Position numbers and translations under genes: made by a program. The notes under the pieces are model-generated. The model searched no databases. It was not told where the DNA came from and saw only the letters and a list, made by a program, of their open reading frames with translations. From assembly GCA_032158265.1 (NCBI GenBank), contig JAVTIF010000011.1, positions 1,426,001 through 1,490,000 of the forward strand: DNA of 64,000 bases. The letters are read 5' to 3'. This document shows positions 55,145 to 64,000 of the stretch, one piece after another. Position 1 is the stretch's first letter, and the number at the start of each line of letters is the position of its first letter. Source of the DNA: Bacidia rubella (Eukaryota > Ascomycota > Lecanoromycetes > Lecanorales > Ramalinaceae).

Positions 55145-55992
55145 TCACCACTCCTCGCGCACAGCCGTAAGATATTCTACCATGAGCTCTGATGTACCTT
55201 CTATATGGTCGGTGATCTTCTCCCTAACTTGGGTGACCTCTTGTTCTAGCGTCCTAGTGTAAGAAGATAGATCCCCATACTTGTGCTGTAGGACCTCGTG
55301 CTCTTCTCTTATAGATCCTTCTGCCGACCCAGCGTTGAAATCAACATCCTCATCCATAAGCGCTTTGACCACTATCTTCATCTTTTGTTCCAATCTTTGT
55401 ACTTTGGCAGCCTGGCTGGTCGGACCGTGGTGCATAGCTTTGATCATCCCAACCTCTTCTTCGAGAGACGCAAAACGTCTTGATTGATGGTCCGAGTCTT
55501 CTTTGATGATCTTGTAGATTCCATCTCTGGTTGTGTCGAGGTCTTCTCGAAGGTCATCGATATCACGACTGTTTCTGTTGTAGATCTTTGAAAGAATATG
55601 TCCGTCGCATTGGGTATCTGAGAAGTCGCGACATTCTTTGAAAGTTTGGTGGAGCTTGTCCATGGTATTTCTAGGAAACGTCTGAGCCGGGCTGCATCAA
55701 CTAGTTAGTACTTTCAGGATTCACAATGGCGCTTTACTCACATCATGCTTGTTTCGGTTGATTTTCGGGTTCGGAATTGGCTGTCTGTGATGGATGCATC
55801 GTCGTCTTCGCGTTCATCAGCAAGCTGAGTGAGATCAACTGCATCATTTTGAAGAGTCGTGTCAATCTCAGACGTGCTTTCTTGATTTATCACAGCAGCA
55901 TCTTGATGCAGTTCTCTTTCCCGAGGGGACACTCTCGTTACTCTCGTGCTACCCGGAGCTGCCCGGCATGCTGTCTTGGCTGATATTTCCAT
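55145..55992 (-). CDS. Coiled-coil protein, at least two exons, 265 residues
   Basis: Exons 55742-55992 and 55145-55691, with a 50 bp intron (AT|GTGAGT...TACTAACTA...GCAG) and consistent phase 2. From ATG 55992: an acidic Ser/Thr-rich head (ERELHQDAAVINQESTSEID, LADEREDDDASITDS), then MDKLHQTFKECRDFSDTQCD, a coiled coil IYNRNSRDIDDLREDLDTTR, EDSDHQSRRFASLEEEVGMI, and a last helix YTRTLEQEVTQVREKITDHI. Its layout parallels the 3' half of the 62.5 kb gene (KNIHHLYKTS...SSVLNREIVRRN). The locus 56019-56953 directly upstream on the same strand may be its separated 5' part. Confidence 0.55.
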
Positions 55993-56018
55993 GACTGGGG
56001 GCAGTCATGAGCAGGGTG

Positions 56019-56953
56019 TCAGGAGATAATAAGGGGCTGCTGTATCTCATCAGTGTATATTTGGCAACCGCGGATGTGTACCCACCTGTCTTCAAGTCCT
56101 GAAAAAACGCCTGCTTGAACATCACCTAGGGTACCCGGGGCATGTGCTATGTGTCCAGCTGTTGTAACGTCCCGTTCGGTGAGCGCGCCTTGCCTATCTG
56201 TACCGATTGCAGACTGTCTTTTGTCGGCTTCAGTCGCTTTCCCTGTGCTGCCATTGCTTTGTCTTCGTGGACGTGCATATTCGTTGGCCGACAAAGGAGC
56301 GACAAACCGCCGACCGGAGAGTTGATTATCACCAGAAGCGTCAAACCTATCATCCTCTGAAGACGTTATGATGACTTTCGGAACATCAGCGGTGTCAGTG
56401 GGCCAGATGACCCAGCTGCGGCCTTTTCACGACGCAGCGTACTCAAAAGATCTGTTGCCCCATCTCTTGTGCGAGGGATCCTTTTTAAGATCTTTCTCAA
56501 CTGTCGCAGAGAGGTCGAAGAACTCGAAACTCCTCTGTCTGCCTTCGCATTCCCAATGCAGCCGACTGCCGTGCTCGCTGAGCTACTTTTGTTTGTGCGG
56601 GAGAAAGCGGCCTTGACTCTTGCACTCTTCGTAGAAAGCAATGACTTGATAGTATGGTCGGACATGCTTGGTATGTGGAGTTTGTGGCATGAGTTCCAGC
56701 CAGGCAATACGATCGTCATAGTCCCGAGCTTCGAGCCTGAGTTCTGTGAGAGAAACATTAAGTCAGCATGGTGTGACTCGAGTTATAGTAGCTTGTGAGG
56801 CATACGACCCCATCCATATTAATGGACCTTCCTAACATTACACTTCCACGGGGGCTCATTACTGCTCTTCTTGTTGACCCCTGGTTCCCGAGTCAAAGTG
56901 GTCGAAGGCTTAGAATCGGACGTCTGCATCGTTCTTTTGCTTTCGGGAGCCAT
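56019..56953 (-). pseudogene. Paralogue of the 62.5 kb gene with in-frame TAG and TGA
   Basis: Exon 1 from ATG 56953 reads MAPESKRTMQTSDSKPSTTL and can splice in phase 1 (AGC A|GTAATG, acceptor CTCACAG at 56744) into a frame reading KLRLEARDYDDRIAWLELMP and VRPYYQVIAFYEECKSQGRF. That frame meets TAG at 56583-56585, continues LSEHGSRLHWECEGRQRSFE and VEKDLKKDPSHKRWGNRSFE, meets TGA at 56427-56429, then continues KGRSWVIWPTDTADVPKVII through APLSANEYARPRRQSNGSTG to 56086. Blocks match the 62.5 kb protein (FYEKRQRTHKLL; VRRDLEDKPGHRQR). A second frame (56366-56758) is open but low-complexity. A TATA-like element lies 215 bp upstream. Confidence 0.6.
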
Positions 56954-57668
56954 TTCTTGTTGTCAGGAGTGACGTGAAGCCGCATAGCTACAGGCAGATG
57001 GTGGTAGCGTCGTTGGACATTGCCGACAATCCAGAAACGTCATGTCAGCATAGTCCTGTTTTGAGCTGTGTTGTACAAGCTGAGGATTCCTAGGGGGTGG
57101 AGTGCTCAAGCAGAACAAGAGGTGGAATATATGATGGATCGTGCAGCGGTAGGGCACAAATCGACGATAGATATATTTACCGGGTCTGCTTTCATCCTCT
57201 ACCGGAAAATGGTAGATGTGGGAGGATGGTCGGGGGAAAAGCTTGGGGCAGGAGCATCCTTTTAAGTGCCTCGAGAACGCCTATTAGCGGATATTCACGA
57301 CACGCACCAAGTGGCAATTGAGACAGCAAAAGTGACGCGTAGGCGTAAGATGTCTCGGAAAATATGACGTGCTTAGGTTCACTTCTGTGATTGGATGTCA
57401 CAGTGTCGACTAAAGTGTCGCTTGTCTGTTGTGATCGAGAAACACGAAGCGCAGTGCCCGATCAGGAAGGAACAATCGTCGTGAGGCCAGGTAAAGGCCC
57501 TGTGCCCATCATGTGATAACAGCTGAGACCAGGCTCATTGTCTCCGCCACGGAGTACGTATTCCTCAAGCACAAAATATACATAAATTTGAGTTCGTTCT
57601 TAGGATCTGACCAGTTAACTCAACCCGTGTCCCCCATCGCTATTTCCTTGGTTCAAAGCGGTCAAAAC
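56954..57668. other. Intergenic with TATA-like element
   Basis: Upstream of both the 56 kb (minus) and 57.7 kb (plus) loci; no other gene. Plus frames 57068-57321 overlap and lack motifs. Confidence 0.45.
57165..57184 (-). promoter_or_regulatory. TATA-like element
   Basis: The minus strand reads CGGTAAATATATCTATC; the plus 12-mer ATATATTTACCG (57171-57182) is identical to 9896-9907, upstream of another coiled-coil gene. It is about 215 bp before the ATG at 56953. Confidence 0.4.
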
Positions 57669-58050
57669 ATGGTGAGTTTACCTTGCGTGGCTTTCAAAAA
57701 ACGCTATGGTGAAAGAAAAATATCAGGGCAACATACACTAGTTGGTGGCCGCGGAGGATGATCGAAGCAAGCGTAGATTGCACAGGACGCGGATTACCGA
57801 AGTGCTGAAACACTCAAACATTATTGTTCCTTTTCAACCGTCGTTTGCGCTTGACTTCCATGTGGACCACAGACTATTATTTGATGTACCAATGACTGTG
57901 ATGGAGAAAGTGCGTGATGAGGTTGTTTTTGGCTGTCACGAAAAGTTACCGGCCTTATTCCTCTGTGCACAGCTAGATATGTCTTTCAGAAGGGAAGAGG
58001 CACATTGTTTTGTATACCGTCACCTGAGGAAGCAAGTTGTCCATCGATAG
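57669..58050 (+). CDS. Hypothetical protein, about 104 residues
   Basis: A canonical donor follows an ATG (57669-57671|GTGAGT) and an acceptor CACTAG ends at 57741; the second exon 57742-58050 reads LVAAEDDRSKRRLHRTRITE, NIIVPFQPSFALDFHVDHRL, DEVVFGCHEKLPALFLCAQL and FVYRHLRKQVVHR before TAG. Exon 1 may extend upstream (QPVSPIAISLVQSGQNM is open). After the TAG the same frame continues 17 codons (SKQFASLHDEQYPSLTQ). No domain was recognised; it is not a coiled coil. Confidence 0.35.
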
Positions 58051-59896
58051 AGCAAGCAGTTTGCCAGCTTGCATGATGAGCAGTATCCGAGTCTTACGCA
58101 GTGAGGACTGCTTGATTCCCAGTAGCTCTATCTATGTTCATTTATCATGGGTTAATTAGGAGACGGTAGAAAGCAGGTAAGCACACAATATAGTATCTTC
58201 GACCTGTTGGCCCAAGAGGAATCAATTGCGCAGTAACAGCCTCTTCGCTGCCCATGATTTACGCTAAAAGTATGTATCCTATCACAACATCCAAGCAGTG
58301 ACTTTGAAGTCACTGAGGGGAGTCTAATGCGTTTGAGACCATAGGTCATTTCTATTTGCCAACGTAGAAATGGAAAGTGACAGTCTCAGGTTTGTTTGTC
58401 TTGGACGGACAGGTGCAGCGGCTGAAGGCAAGAGCTGTGTGCATGGATATCGCCTCCGTACTCGTTGATGAAGTTTGCCAGCATTGTTGTGCAAAGGAGA
58501 ATGTATCCTCATTGCCAATGACGTGGGAGCCCGATCGTGGCAAGAAAGTTTCCAATGCCTGAGTTGCTCAGGATATGATCGTAGATTTTATTGGCTGGCT
58601 GGCTGGCTATTCTCTCATCTGGCTTTTGATACTGTATGCTCTTTTGTGTGCATCAAGCAATCCAGTAACAACATGAGAAAGAAAGGAGAGCGAACGTCGT
58701 CAGAAGCGGAAGCTTTCTGCTACCCCTGACTATGCCACGAAGCGTTAGCGACAGCATGCAGATAATCCCGGGGCGCCGGTGAGCTATGACTAAGCCGGTG
58801 GATTCAACGGTACAACCCTATTTTGAACAGCAGCAATGAAACGTCATCTCATAACTGCCATTCAACAAATGGCGACCTTCAGAAGGAGATTTGCCCTCTA
58901 AGCATACCAAATTCCTTTGGGGGTCGGCGTAGTAATACATAAGTCTAGCGGCTACGCACGCACCCGTTCTAGATGGCATGTTACCCAATTCTTACGCGAG
59001 TGGACGCTGTAGCGACACGCCACTGAACTTGAGAAGTGACCGGGGTGATAGCATGATGTTAATACGAGAATCAGATTTCCCGCAAAGACACATGTAGACA
59101 ATTAGATCAGGACCGCTCCAAAAACGTACACTGGTCGACTGATTACCGTACCAACGTATACACATTCAATGGAAACCACCTCGATGTATGGATGATAATG
59201 AAAGCTGCCTGAGCGGGCTTTGTAATATCGAAAAATCTTGTCATGTTCGGAAGTCCAAAATGGAAAGAAGACCCCGTCTCAAAAAGCGTGTCCACGAATG
59301 AGTGAGCCAATGTCTAAGATCTCTGCGCAGGTGTGCTTTAACGTAGACACGAAGTTTTGAAGAAGGAGAGTCAGACGCGAACAAGGGCTCTCACTCATCT
59401 GAGATGCACTGGTAGCGGGATAGAGAGCAGCATCAGCCTGGAACTAAATTGCAAATCCTTAATTAGACAGCAATGTGGATGATAGATACTCAGGAGTATG
59501 TGGTCCACGTACTTAAACAGTATGTTTGTAGCATTTTCTCATATCTCGATTTCGGCAATGAGGATACTTGCCGTTTTACGGACCATACACGCGCAGCTCT
59601 CTGGACTGGCAATTCTTCCTGCCTGCCTTCGCTGATTCCTCTGATGGCGGGAAATGACTCAGGTGAATTAGATCACATCTTCGAAGTGCATAGGAGACAA
59701 GCAGTGAGCGTACCTTGCCATCCTCAAAGTCTGCATTGGCATTATTGATTTCTTGGCATTGTCAGAAGTGTAAGGTAGAAAATCGAGAGCATCCAACACC
59801 TGAAGTCAACCTGGACTCATCCAACAACGACAGTCATTGCACAATATGGTGAACCCTTTCTCAAACGACTGATTCGTGGGTCACCGCATTATACCA
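58051..59896. other. No supported gene
   Basis: A plus frame at 58377-58559 (GLFVLDGQVQRLKARAVCMD) begins with GTG and has no motif; it may be a relic. A GGCT tetranucleotide run lies at 58591-58606. Otherwise nothing seen. Confidence 0.35.
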
Positions 59897-60727
59897 ATGT
59901 CTTCCAACAATTCCAAAACTGGCAAGAGTGGCAAGATTCTCAAACGGCGCGGACCTCAGCTCCAAAGTGGACCCCGGATGCGACGATAGTTCCAGGTGAT
60001 GGAAGATGCGGCTTTCGACCCCAATAAAGATGAAGCATCAAGGCGTGCCAACGAGTTCTTCGCTCGCGACATGGCAAAAAGCAAAAGGTTCAGAGAACGA
60101 GTTGCCTTGCGTCAGGAGATTTACCATGCAAGACGCAACGGTGTACCACTTCAAATGAGTGCTCCTCGAGACTTATCATCTACAGGAGAGACATGCGCTA
60201 CCGTCAACCGCCAGCTTAATGCCGAACAGCTCAATGCCGAACAGCTCCAGCCTGACGTTGCTCGGCAGCAGTTCCGTTCATCATTCACCGCCCATCAAAT
60301 GCCCAACAGTTCCACATTTACCTTCAGATCTACCCTACCTGTACGCGGTCCAAACCCGAGTAGCTTCCATCCAGCCGGAGCAGACACAGTTTCCCAAGCT
60401 GCCAGGGGCACAGTAAACACCAGCGTGGTGGCGACTGCTCGAGCGAACGTCAACACGCTAACATCACCCGATGATGCTGCCGAGACCAACACCGAAAGAC
60501 CTCACAACCGTCAAGATAAAAATCGTGCCTGGCGCAAAGCCCATCCTCGGCCATCAAAGAGTGAAAGAGCTGCAGAAAAACCTGGTGAAGAGATACCACC
60601 ACTTCCGTTCCGTCCTTCCTCCGAAGGTAAGGCGAAGAGAAAGAGGGACGAGGTTACGGAAGAAGCAGGAGAAGAAGTCTTGGCTACTTCCAGCTCTTCG
60701 GGTAGGAAGAGGAGGAAGCATAGGTAA
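59897..60727 (+). CDS. Basic hypothetical protein; in-frame TAG near the N-terminus
   Basis: From ATG 59999 the frame gives 242 residues: MEDAAFDPNKDEASRRANEF, then FARDMAKSKRFRERVALRQE, an Asn/Ser/Thr-rich middle, and a strongly basic end (KSERAAEKPGEEIPPLPFRP, ATSSSSGRKRRKHR) with likely nuclear signals. The same frame is open upstream to ATG 59897 (MSSNNSKTGKSGKILKRRGP, QLQSGPRMRR) except for one TAG at 59987-59989. The upstream peptide looks natural, so either translation starts at 59999, or the TAG is a recent nonsense change or a readthrough site. A 15 bp tandem repeat (QLNAE twice) lies at 60212-60241. No domain recognised. Confidence 0.5.
60212..60250. repeat. 15 bp tandem repeat inside the 60 kb gene
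   Basis: CAGCTNAATGCCGAA occurs at 60212-60226 and 60227-60241, with a partial third unit, encoding QLNAEQLNAEQLQ. Confidence 0.7.
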
Positions 60728-62509
60728 TGGATGATGAGGAGAGGGTCTAAGACCAAATGGCAGATGGTACATTCTCTGGACTGGCGGTAGAGGGAAGGGG
60801 AGTGATGAATTATCAGGGATGATGGTATGCATGTTTGAGCATACAGAGTACAGGTGCTGTATGTTGCATTCATGGGGTGTTCACCGTGTTCATCCGTGTT
60901 CAGTAACCTTGTCTCAAGGGGAATGCGATGCAAGTCACTCTCAAGCTATGTATGAAATAAGGTGCATAAGATGGACTGCACTTTCTCCAGTCACAAGAGT
61001 TGTCCAAGTCCCATCACCGTCCTCCCTCAATGCTGAATGTCCAATGTTTAGGGATTAGCGCCCCTGAAGCCCGCTGGAAAGGGCCGTGACTCAGGAGAAC
61101 CTCTCTTATGCCGGCACTTTGACGCTTTGCATGCAAGGACCTCTAGGGTGGCTCGATAAACGCTTGAACTTACAGAAGGTCCAACAGTGGCAGGGTTCAA
61201 AGGGCCAATTTAGGTATGTCCATCCTGCACGATCACAAAGCTCTTCCCTTGTGCTACTTTGGACCATCAACAGTACCGTCTGCAATTGAATCTTAGACAT
61301 CGCAAGTTTTCCCTTTCTCTCCACGTGACACAGAATTGTCTCCGATGTCGCCTCCACCTCAGTAATCCTAGCATTGCTTCAGGCAATCTTCTTGTCTTCG
61401 CTCTCCAGCTCACGCCAACCATACGCTTTGTGTACCACAACATCGTTCACTTGTAGTACACGACGCTTGTGGCACGTAGTATGGCCCTTACTATAAGGCT
61501 TCAGACCGTCTAGACCCCGTATGTTTTTGCTTCATGTCTTCTTGGGTTGTCGCATGTTCTGGCGGCGAGTACTTACTACGTCCCAATCTTCTTGGTTCAT
61601 TGCCATGGAGGTGCAAATATTGTAGACTTCGAAATGAGTGCGTGCGACGTGATGATGCCGTGCTTGTCCGCCGTTGCGATCTGCGTCTACAGGCTAGCAG
61701 TCTTCTTTGGGAATGCGGCGTATACTGTTTGCGGTTCTGTCTTCTCGGCTTGCAACTGCTTCGTTCTCCTCGATGGTGGCTTGGGGTGGAAAGGGTTGAG
61801 TGAGCAAGCCAGGATGAACGTCATCTTTGAAATATCTCCCCATATTCATATACATTCATCATCATAGGACGGATGAATTGCTGGTCTCCTGAGTGTATCA
61901 TGTCTTTAGTCGACCCTGAAGTTCGTTCCGATCCTGGGTCCTTGTGTGGTTGACGGCCTCAACAGTGTTCCAGCAGCTTTATGATTAGTATTTGAAGGCC
62001 TTACTTGTAGTAATGACCTCTTCTGATCCTAGAGATGCAGTGTCTCTGCCGATCTTGAAGCCACTGGAGTCTTCCGCAACTAATGCAGCGATCAGTAAGG
62101 TGAGGTCTTTGCAGACAAAGTTTGTGCCATTGCTGCGCAATGGCAGGATATCACAGCGCAGAGGTCATGAAGTTGCTGGTCAGTATGATACGTGTGTTTC
62201 AGCGTCAGGAGAAGCAGTGAACCGTGGAAGGATTGTAGAAATGGTATCAAATGCTGGTTTGACCAGTCTGTTCTCGAATACTGAGAAAAGGCTTGAGTCA
62301 TTAGGTCCCGGGCGTCTGAAAATCGTTCATTGAAGGGGTAAAGCAGACCACCTTGGGCCAATAGAAATGCTTACTTCTCGTGAGTTGCCATCAGCTTCTC
62401 CTCAATCTGATTTCCCTCTAACATCCTTTCATCAATCTTATATGACAAGCATTCTAAAAGCATACAAACACTGCAAAACGTGTATTCATTCGTCGCCTTA
62501 TCATCGGGC
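60728..62509. other. No firm gene; possible short relic
   Basis: On the minus strand from ATG 61824 the frame reads MTFILACSLNPFHPKPPSRR and LQAEKTEPQTVYAAFPKKTA, meets TAG at 61687-61689, then TQIATADKHGIITSHALISK; this may be another broken gene but is short. A plus frame at 61992-62333 (no ATG) has no motif. Confidence 0.25.
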
Positions 62510-63653
62510 CTATAATATTTGTTGTCCACTTGATTGTGTGCTGTTTACGATTTCCTCTATCTCCAAAACAGTCTCATTTTGCTCCTTGCTTCTTTTGTTC
62601 ACATTTTTGGCTGTGCCTTCCCTCAAATCTCGTTCCATCTCCTCTCGTACTGGCCTCAGCCTTTCTTCATCAAATCTTGAGATGTAGTCCGTCGCAACCG
62701 CCTCACCAAGGGCTTCATTACCGTGGCCTTGGATATCCTGTATCATATTCCCATACTGAGACAACATGTCTTTTTCCGGCGGGTGATTCAGGAGCTTGCT
62801 GAGAGTAGTGTTCAGCTTTGCTTCTACGGAAGCAAGGCGCTCCTCTTTGGCGTTGAGGTCCGCTCTGAGACTGTCGACTTCGTTCTCTTGTGCATTTCTC
62901 CTAACGATCTCTCTGTTCAGCACCGACGAGACTGCCCCCTGGGTCTTTGCAAGAGTGATTGACGTTTTGTATAGGTGGTGGATGTTCTTGTCGATTGTTG
63001 CACCTTGACCTTGGTGAATTGTGCCATCGATTAGAGTGTTCCTTTTGTTATTGTCTTCGGAGGCATCGTGGTCGAGTCGATGGGAAGTGGAGTTATAGTC
63101 AGGTGCCTCAGAATCAGGCTCGTATCGGGTAGTAACCTCCTGATGACCAGTTCCATTGTCGACTGCGGCGACGCTCGGCGTTCGTGTCGCTGCATTGAAC
63201 TTTTGCCACGCAGAATGGTCCGCAAGATTTGCTTCTACCCGTTGTCTATGCCCCGGCTTATCCTCTAGATCTCGCCTCACACGTTGGGTCTTTGCTTCGT
63301 TATTTTCCGTCTTCTGAGCAAACTGCAATTTGTTGTGTAAAGAACATGCTGGCAGAGATAGTCCACTGATCGACAGCAATTTGTGAGTCCTTTGACGCTT
63401 CTCGTAAAACTGTATTGATTCTTCGGCATCGCCTGCGTCTGGGTCTCCTTCAATCTGTCCTAGTAATTCAGAGGGAGCATCAAGCAAAGTAGCGGTGCGT
63501 GCTGCAGAATCGAATTTTTAGGGTCGACTAAGGGTGCACCACGTCAGCATTGGAAATCTTCTTGTGTCGTGGATACTAACGTCTGAGGCCCGTAATGACG
63601 ACCTCTCGAAACTCTCGTTGCTCTCTGGCCTCCCTAGACGACTTCTTCGGTAT
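62510..63653 (-). CDS. Coiled-coil protein, about 330 residues, start uncertain
   Basis: Main exon 62510-63501 (330 codons including stop), preceded by a 79 bp phase-1 intron (AGAC|GTTAGT...CTGCAG) and an upstream exon whose frame reads PKKSSREAREQREFREVVIT (63581-63653). No ATG was found in that exon; ATA at 63651-63653 stands where a start would fit. The product has LLDAPSELLGQIEGDPDAGD, SIQFYEKRQRTHKLLSISGL, VRRDLEDKPGHRQRVEANLA, then a coiled coil QENEVDSLRADLNAKEERLA and SVEAKLNTTLSKLLNH, and a charged tail. It is the better preserved paralogue of the 56 kb locus. Function unknown. Confidence 0.55.
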
Positions 63654-63690
63654 CTTTTTGCTGACAACAGCAGCTTCTACCAGCGTTGAT

Positions 63691-64000
63691 CTAGGCAGCA
63701 GCAGCTTTCCAAGAGGCCTTCGAGCCGCGTTGGAGCACGTCAGCGAAAGCAAGATGCGTATCCGCGTCGGTGAGGACAGGGCGTGCTTCCATAGCGCTCA
63801 AACGATCCTCACGAACCTTGAGTCGATCTTCATTCACTGCGCTTTCTCTTGTGGTTATTTCACCTGAAGCGGCCCCGTTGGCCTGCAAACGGTTCTCCAA
63901 AGCAATGACTCGTTGTTCAGCAGCGACGTTCCAGAACGCTTGACCCGCCTTGAATTCGTCCATGCTGGATATTCTCTGAATCACTCTAGCCAAACGATCC
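63691..64000 (-). CDS. Coiled-coil protein, 3' part cut by the window edge
   Basis: The frame is open to the window end and stops at TAG 63691. It reads RVIQRISSMDEFKAGQAFWN, AAEQRVIALENRLQANGAAS, RESAVNEDRLKVREDRLSAM and ends ASWKAAAA. An internal ATG lies at 63963, but the coding frame probably continues beyond 64000. It belongs in style to the local coiled-coil set and sits directly upstream of the 62.5 kb gene on the same strand. Confidence 0.45.
   Translation of the reverse strand, partial: DRLARVIQRISSMDEFKAGQAFWNVAAEQRVIALENRLQANGAASGEITTRESAVNEDRLKVREDRLSAMEARPVLTDADTHLAFADVLQRGSKASWKAAAA

Noticed and set aside
56366..56758. Open minus frame of 130 codons as the real product of the 56 kb locus
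   Set aside because: Ser/Lys-rich low-complexity translation without similarity to the 62.5 kb paralogue, whereas the interrupted frame aligns with it; kept as an alternative to test.
51388..60001. Reassignment of TAG to glutamine
   Set aside because: TAG is the natural terminal stop of several well-formed genes here (41446, 43377, 54194), and the frames also contain TGA or TAA interruptions, so decay is the better explanation.
1..64000. CRISPR arrays, bacterial operons, plasmid or prophage features
   Set aside because: Spliced genes and fungal protein families show eukaryotic nuclear DNA; no regular short direct-repeat array is present.

Overview
The window looks like nuclear DNA of a filamentous ascomycete, most likely a Dothideomycete. 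Supporting signs are many short introns (mostly 46-93 bp, usually with GTRAGT-type donors), a Pth11/rhodopsin-like membrane protein, a TRI12-type MFS transporter, a short F-box-like protein of a common fungal type, and a TA-flanked MITE. No ribosomal or transfer RNA gene was recognised. Gene models come from reading frames, splice sites and motif recall; no database search was run.

Layout. 0-5 kb: a MITE, a six-exon rhodopsin-like gene and an F-box-like gene. 6-14 kb: a two-exon coiled-coil gene (8816-9727) beside a frameshifted paralogue (7906-8608), several decayed genes, and a repeated TATA-like element. 14.6-16.7 kb: a seven-exon MFS transporter. 17-24 kb: mostly non-coding or decayed, with a GIY-YIG-like fragment. 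24-25.5 kb: a 503-residue coiled-coil protein. 27-39.2 kb: a conserved housekeeping island with a signal peptide peptidase, exosome subunit RRP43, a small secreted protein, an SHB17-like sedoheptulose-bisphosphatase, fumarase, and SMC5. 40-64 kb: about fifteen small, highly charged, mostly coiled-coil genes on both strands, many visibly broken.

The most unusual content is this set of short coiled-coil genes on both sides of the housekeeping island. Several share one architecture: a short first exon, a phase-1 intron, then a charged coiled-coil exon. Two pairs are recognisable paralogues (8.8 kb with 8.2 kb; 63 kb with 56 kb), and in each pair one copy carries frameshifts or in-frame stops. 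At least four loci (51.4, 53.2, 56.5 and 60.0 kb) have a frame that continues convincingly across a stop codon. The simplest reading is rapid birth and death of lineage-specific genes; stop readthrough is a less likely alternative that transcript and peptide data could test. The function of these genes is unknown.

The housekeeping genes act in separate pathways: SPP in ER intramembrane proteolysis, RRP43 in RNA decay, SHB17 in non-oxidative pentose synthesis, fumarase in the TCA cycle and possibly DNA damage response, SMC5 in genome maintenance. SHB17 and FUM1 are divergent and share a 528 bp intergenic region.
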